Shown here piece after piece: positions 61,801 to 64,000 of a DNA stretch of 64,000 nucleotides. The translations under genes and the position numbers were made by a program. The notes beneath the pieces were generated by a model, which had not been told where the DNA came from, searched no databases, and worked only from the letters and a program-made list of their open reading frames with translations. Positions within the stretch are counted from its first letter, which is position 1, and every line of letters starts with the position of its first letter. The stretch is from CAZAYY01 sp964489525. Lineage in GTDB: Bacteria > Chloroflexota > Anaerolineae > Anaerolineales > JABWBV01. The stretch covers positions 1 to 64,000 of the forward strand of contig CAZAYY010000006.1 of assembly GCA_964489525.1 (NCBI GenBank), read 5' to 3'.

Positions 61801-64000
61801 AGCCGTGATAACCGGGTCGTCGTCCACGCCGTCCGTGTGAACCGGGTGCAGTGTAAAGCCAGCGGCATTGCTGATTGTAATCTGTTGGGCAATTTTATTC
61901 GCATTGAAAAAGACCAGAATGGTTTCGTAATTCGGGTCCAGGTCAACTGCGCCGTTGTCTTTTATTTCCATCGGTATCAGGGCATCCAGCGTGTTGCTAT
62001 TGTTGTGGAAAGTGACCTGGGTGTTAATTTCAGCCATGCTGGTCAGGCGGAAAAGGGGCGAGCTCTGGCGAATGCGCAGAATTTCGCGAAAATGAGAAGC
62101 GGCGAAGACAATGTCACTTTGAGCGGGGTCGAAGGCCGTGTTGTTTAAAAGCGGGGTCATAATGCTCCAGCGGCTGCTGTTATCCCAGGCGGGTGGCAGC
62201 CCAACCGCAAAGTTGTTGTGGCTGTAATCCCAAAATACCCGGTTGAACCAGTCGCCAGAGTCGTAGCTGTTGCGATCAAGCGACTTGGAGCGCAGGATAT
62301 CGCTGCCCATATGAAAAAACGGCACACCTTGGGCCAGGCCGATGATGCTCAGGCCCATATTTTGCGCCCTCACCCGCTCGGCCATGCTCACCCCAATGGG
62401 CAGCTTAAACACATTCTGGTCGAACAAGGTTTCGTTATCGTGCTTGGAGATATAGGGCATGGATTCCTGCGGGTCATTGGCAAAGGGCGCACCTGCCCCA
62501 CTCCAATCTGTGCCGCTGGCACGCAGCCCCGAGCGCAGAATATTCATGACATTGTGCAGGTCGCTTTCAAAACGGTTGTCATAAAGATACCCATTCCAAT
62601 CGTAACTAAGGCCGTTGATAAAGCCCTGCTTGCGAATGCCCAGCGAATCGGTGCTGTAGCCGCCGTGGCCCGCATCGCGAATGATATCGTTGAACAAACC
62701 AATCCCGGTGCCGGTCATATTGTATTTGTGGGCATAGCAGTCCGGGCAGGTGGTCAGCCCTTTGGCGGCGGCAGATCCAAAGTCCCAGCCCTCGCCGTAC
62801 AGGTAAATGGTTGGGTCAATTGCGTTCAGGGCGGCCTGGACATTGAGCATGTTTTGGCGGGTGTGCAGGTTCATCAGGTCGAAACGGAAGCCGTTCACCT
62901 TATAGTCCAGGGCAAAACGCTCCAGGGTATCCACCATCAGTTTTTCAAACATCGCGTACTCGCTGGCGGTATCATCGCAGCAAGATGACATGTATAAAGA
63001 CCCAGCGCTGTCATAGCGGTGGTAATACCCGGGAACCACTTTATCCAGAACTGATTTATCCGCCTGCCCGGAAGCAGCCGTGTGATTGTAAACCACATCC
63101 ATCACCACCCGCAGGCCGTTTTCGTTGAGCGCCTGCACCATTTTTCGGAATTCCAAAATGCGCGTTTCGCCATCCGGGTCGGTGCTGTACGAGCCTTCCG
63201 GCACGCCGTAGTGCAAGGGGTCGTAGCCCCAATTGAACCCGTCGGCAGCGCGGTTGGTTCCCACAATATCTTGGGGTTCTTCCCCGGCGCGATCGTACCC
63301 CGTCGGGCTGGGCCAGACATCGCGTTGCACACCGGCTTCAGGAACGGAGGCAATATCAAACGCAGGCAGCAGGTGCACATGCGTCAACCCTGCTTCTTGA
63401 AGCTGGAGCAAATGGGCCATGCCATCGGAAAGCGAGCGGCTGGCGCCATCATACGTAAAAGCCAGGTAAGTACCGCGGTGTGCCTGGCTGACCGTGCTGT
63501 CGTTGATGCTGAAATCGCGCACGTGCATTTCATAAATGGTGATATCTTCAAACTTCTCCAGGGACGGCTCCTGAAGTGTGTCCCAACCTGCGGGTTTCAG
63601 GTTGGTGTCATCCAGGTTGACAAACTGGCTGCGCAGGCTGTCCGTAGAAAGGCTGATGGCATAGGGGTCAGTAACGAGGTTGTTCACCACTGCATCTTGA
63701 CTGCGCACATATACCGCCACATCCAGCAGGTAAAACTGGCGGTCCCAGGAAGAGTCGCCGGTTATGCTCCAAACCCCGCTGGCAGGGTCCAGCGTCATGG
63801 TGTGGCTGGTATAGGTTGGCGTGGTGGAATCCCCATAACGCCGCAGGGATACCGACTGGGCGGTAGGCGCCCAAACACTCACGGTGGGCACACCACCGGT
63901 GTAGGTTACACCCAGTTCCGCCAGATCTGCCGTGCCATGGTTAACATACAGGTCATCCAAGACCCCCTGAATCTGCACGGCGGTGCTGTCCACCCGTGTA
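58801..64000 (-). CDS. Secreted amylopullulanase: GH13 pullulanase fused to GH13 alpha-amylase, N-terminus cut by window
   Basis: More than 1730 residues; the frame is open through 64000, so the signal peptide is missing. First a pullulanase: E-set/CBM48-like domain, then VVMDVVYNHTAAS (about 63075-63110), GFRFDLMNLHT, GEGWDFG and SKHDNETLF (about 62440), and a C-terminal domain. Next a second complete GH13 unit of animal-amylase type: HLFEWRWADVAKEC (about 61240), VDAVINHMAYDE, GFRIDAAKHIAAHE, IYFEVID and FTDNHDNQRGHG (about 60400), plus a beta-rich amylase C domain. A Thr/Pro-rich stalk of about 250 residues follows. The tail PVDRPHKVYLPLVQK and some 40 further residues may anchor it. It would degrade starch-like glucans outside the cell. 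Confidence 0.92.
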   Translation of the reverse strand, partial: TRVDSTAVQIQGVLDDLYVNHGTADLAELGVTYTGGVPTVSVWAPTAQSVSLRRYGDSTTPTYTSHTMTLDPASGVWSITGDSSWDRQFYLLDVAVYVRSQDAVVNNLVTDPYAISLSTDSLRSQFVNLDDTNLKPAGWDTLQEPSLEKFEDITIYEMHVRDFSINDSTVSQAHRGTYLAFTYDGASRSLSDGMAHLLQLQEAGLTHVHLLPAFDIASVPEAGVQRDVWPSPTGYDRAGEEPQDIVGTNRAADGFNWGYDPLHYGVPEGSYSTDPDGETRILEFRKMVQALNENGLRVVMDVVYNHTAASGQADKSVLDKVVPGYYHRYDSAGSLYMSSCCDDTASEYAMFEKLMVDTLERFALDYKVNGFRFDLMNLHTRQNMLNVQAALNAIDPTIYLYGEGWDFGSAAAKGLTTCPDCYAHKYNMTGTGIGLFNDIIRDAGHGGYSTDSLGIRKQGFINGLSYDWNGYLYDNRFESDLHNVMNILRSGLRASGTDWSGAGAPFANDPQESMPYISKHDNETLFDQNVFKLPIGVSMAERVRAQNMGLSIIGLAQGVPFFHMGSDILRSKSLDRNSYDSGDWFNRVFWDYSHNNFAVGLPPAWDNSSRWSIMTPLLNNTAFDPAQSDIVFAASHFREILRIRQSSPLFRLTSMAEINTQVTFHNNSNTLDALIPMEIKDNGAVDLDPNYETILVFFNANKIAQQITISNAAGFTLHPVHTDGVDDDPVITAGAEFDESTDTFTISARTTVVFVSPQLITPPSTLDWVGAMYPRGGISHQVSEGDFEPVGFDVFVQVYEAEVTPGAGQGAGIACFLHWGQYGAAWSDIPMTYNASIGDNDEYKAPIPAASLNALQSGTYGFTAYCQKEGEDGVYWKEDTYDVEDPSNTDQGDGIITIMPMASPVPAPVGGAFVHLFEWRWADVAKECTYLGDTGFSAVQVSPPNEHLVPTANQGGQAEADYPWWARYQPISHNLAAFTSRSGTLAEFESMLAACNAAGVAVYVDAVINHMAYDEVGDPPAGTSGTTYDNGYPAPSTRYYGTQYAADDFHNDCDIDSYTDRNQVQSCKLTGLPDLDTAAAYVQAQIRAYLQGLLDLGVKGFRIDAAKHIAAHELNAILSGLELPGGGQPFIYFEVIDTDATERIRDWEYTPYGLVSEFEYSVTAMGSKFNCGGSLSDLEDIAAYSSMLPSAFAAIFTDNHDNQRGHGAGGSCIVDHRDGTLHWLANIFTLAYPFGYPMLTSSYYWTTNPDSQASDSLGPPSTNDGGTTWGPGLGLDARPVYGVGQAAGEFPENCSMAYPLDTLNAANLGLWVCEHRDLAIGNMVGFRLTTAGQPIIHWQNMGGAPSNHIAFGLGSLGFVAINRTSSGATNTYTTGLPDGSYCDIITGQRSEDGLSCTGNSVVVSGGQIQNYNLPGMSALAIYSGSAVNPTPPTPTPTATPTDLPPTPTTTATPTPTPTHTATATPTATATDELPTPTGTATATATPTPTHTITPTPTATATDVPPTPTETATPTSTPTPPSTATSTPSATAAPTETDTPTPSVTATQTETPTATNAPPTPTVIPTETATPTPTFTATATSTETTTPTPSPTPTESAPTLTAVPTETNTAAPTATFTPTSTPTPTPTDEPPTPTTGSTETNTPTPTATVTPTATATESLPTPTATPTQTPTGLAAPTSTDTPEPVDRPHKVYLPLVQKPAAQNLVEPPALLDENWFQKLWNQVGNWLLARFNR
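58965..59715 (-). repeat. Low-complexity repeats encoding the Thr/Pro-rich stalk
   Basis: About 750 bp of degenerate GTNGGNGTNG-type units, coding for Pro-Thr-Ala-Thr blocks such as PTPTATATDVPPTPTETATP. Several blocks of about 45-60 bp recur with small changes, so the region can expand or contract. The opposite strand reads as a long Val/Gly frame by chance. Confidence 0.85.

Noticed and set aside
1..64000. CRISPR arrays, tRNA or rRNA genes, insertion sequences and prophage genes were looked for.
   Set aside because: No spaced direct repeats, cloverleaf-like sequences with CCA ends, rRNA motifs, transposase genes or flanking inverted repeats were seen. A tRNA scan would be needed to exclude an overlooked one.

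Overview
The window is ordinary bacterial chromosome, probably from an uncultured or little-studied Chloroflexota, most likely of the Anaerolineae type. This is an inference from several sequence traits seen together: secreted proteins with Thr/Pro-rich stalks, a C-terminal YLPLV-type tail on a secreted amylase, a MoaD-MoaE fusion, LysM/M23 lipoproteins and a complete 12-subunit-type complex I locus. I saw no rRNA, tRNA, CRISPR array, insertion sequence or phage gene.

Layout. 1-10373 (minus strand): the nuo operon, nuoA to nuoL, with nuoL cut by the window start. 10725-14236: two secreted proteins, with a 148-bp nearly identical leftover of the 3' end of the second lying between them. 14471-22721: a TrkA-type channel, then a minus-strand series of alpha-glucan phosphorylase, two tandem UPF0316 membrane proteins, a two-domain oxidoreductase, a DUF427 protein and a PLP decarboxylase. 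22883-26265: a chloramphenicol-phosphotransferase-like kinase overlapping lutA, followed by a fused lutB-lutC for lactate oxidation. 26379-31291: a sugar-type ABC importer without its own ATPase, whose lipoprotein contains two complete binding domains in one chain. 31598-35200: a serB-like and serA-like pair with unusual active-site loops in SerA, and an AI-2E-family permease. 35518-41650: formiminotransferase, dCTP deaminase, two aminotransferases, a MmcQ-like protein, a fatty-acid desaturase and an Lrp-type regulator. 41688-45787: a strong promoter facing directly into a hairpin, a methyltransferase, and two tandem LysM-M23 lipoproteins. 45900-48564: rpsF-ssb-rpsR and a parvulin foldase. 48668-54419: smc and rnc, with degV divergent. 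54432-58698: a five-gene minus-strand operon, moaC-moaDE-acyltransferase-thrC-fabF. 58801-64000: a giant secreted pullulanase/alpha-amylase fusion, cut at its N-terminus by the window end.

How the genes fit together. The organism respires (complex I, lactate oxidation through LutABC), and it degrades alpha-glucans outside the cell (amylopullulanase). It takes up the products through ABC importers and uses phosphorylase on internal glucan. Most of the rest is housekeeping: ribosome, SSB, SMC, RNase III, fatty acid, threonine, molybdopterin and nucleotide metabolism.

The points most worth following up are the double-domain solute-binding protein (exact 1260-bp period without indels), the promoter-hairpin unit at 41688-41766, the SerA-like enzyme with Arg replaced by Glu in the catalytic loop, the truncated gene copy at 11639-11796, and several operator-like palindromes. 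All functional calls rest on motif recognition by eye; no database search was run.
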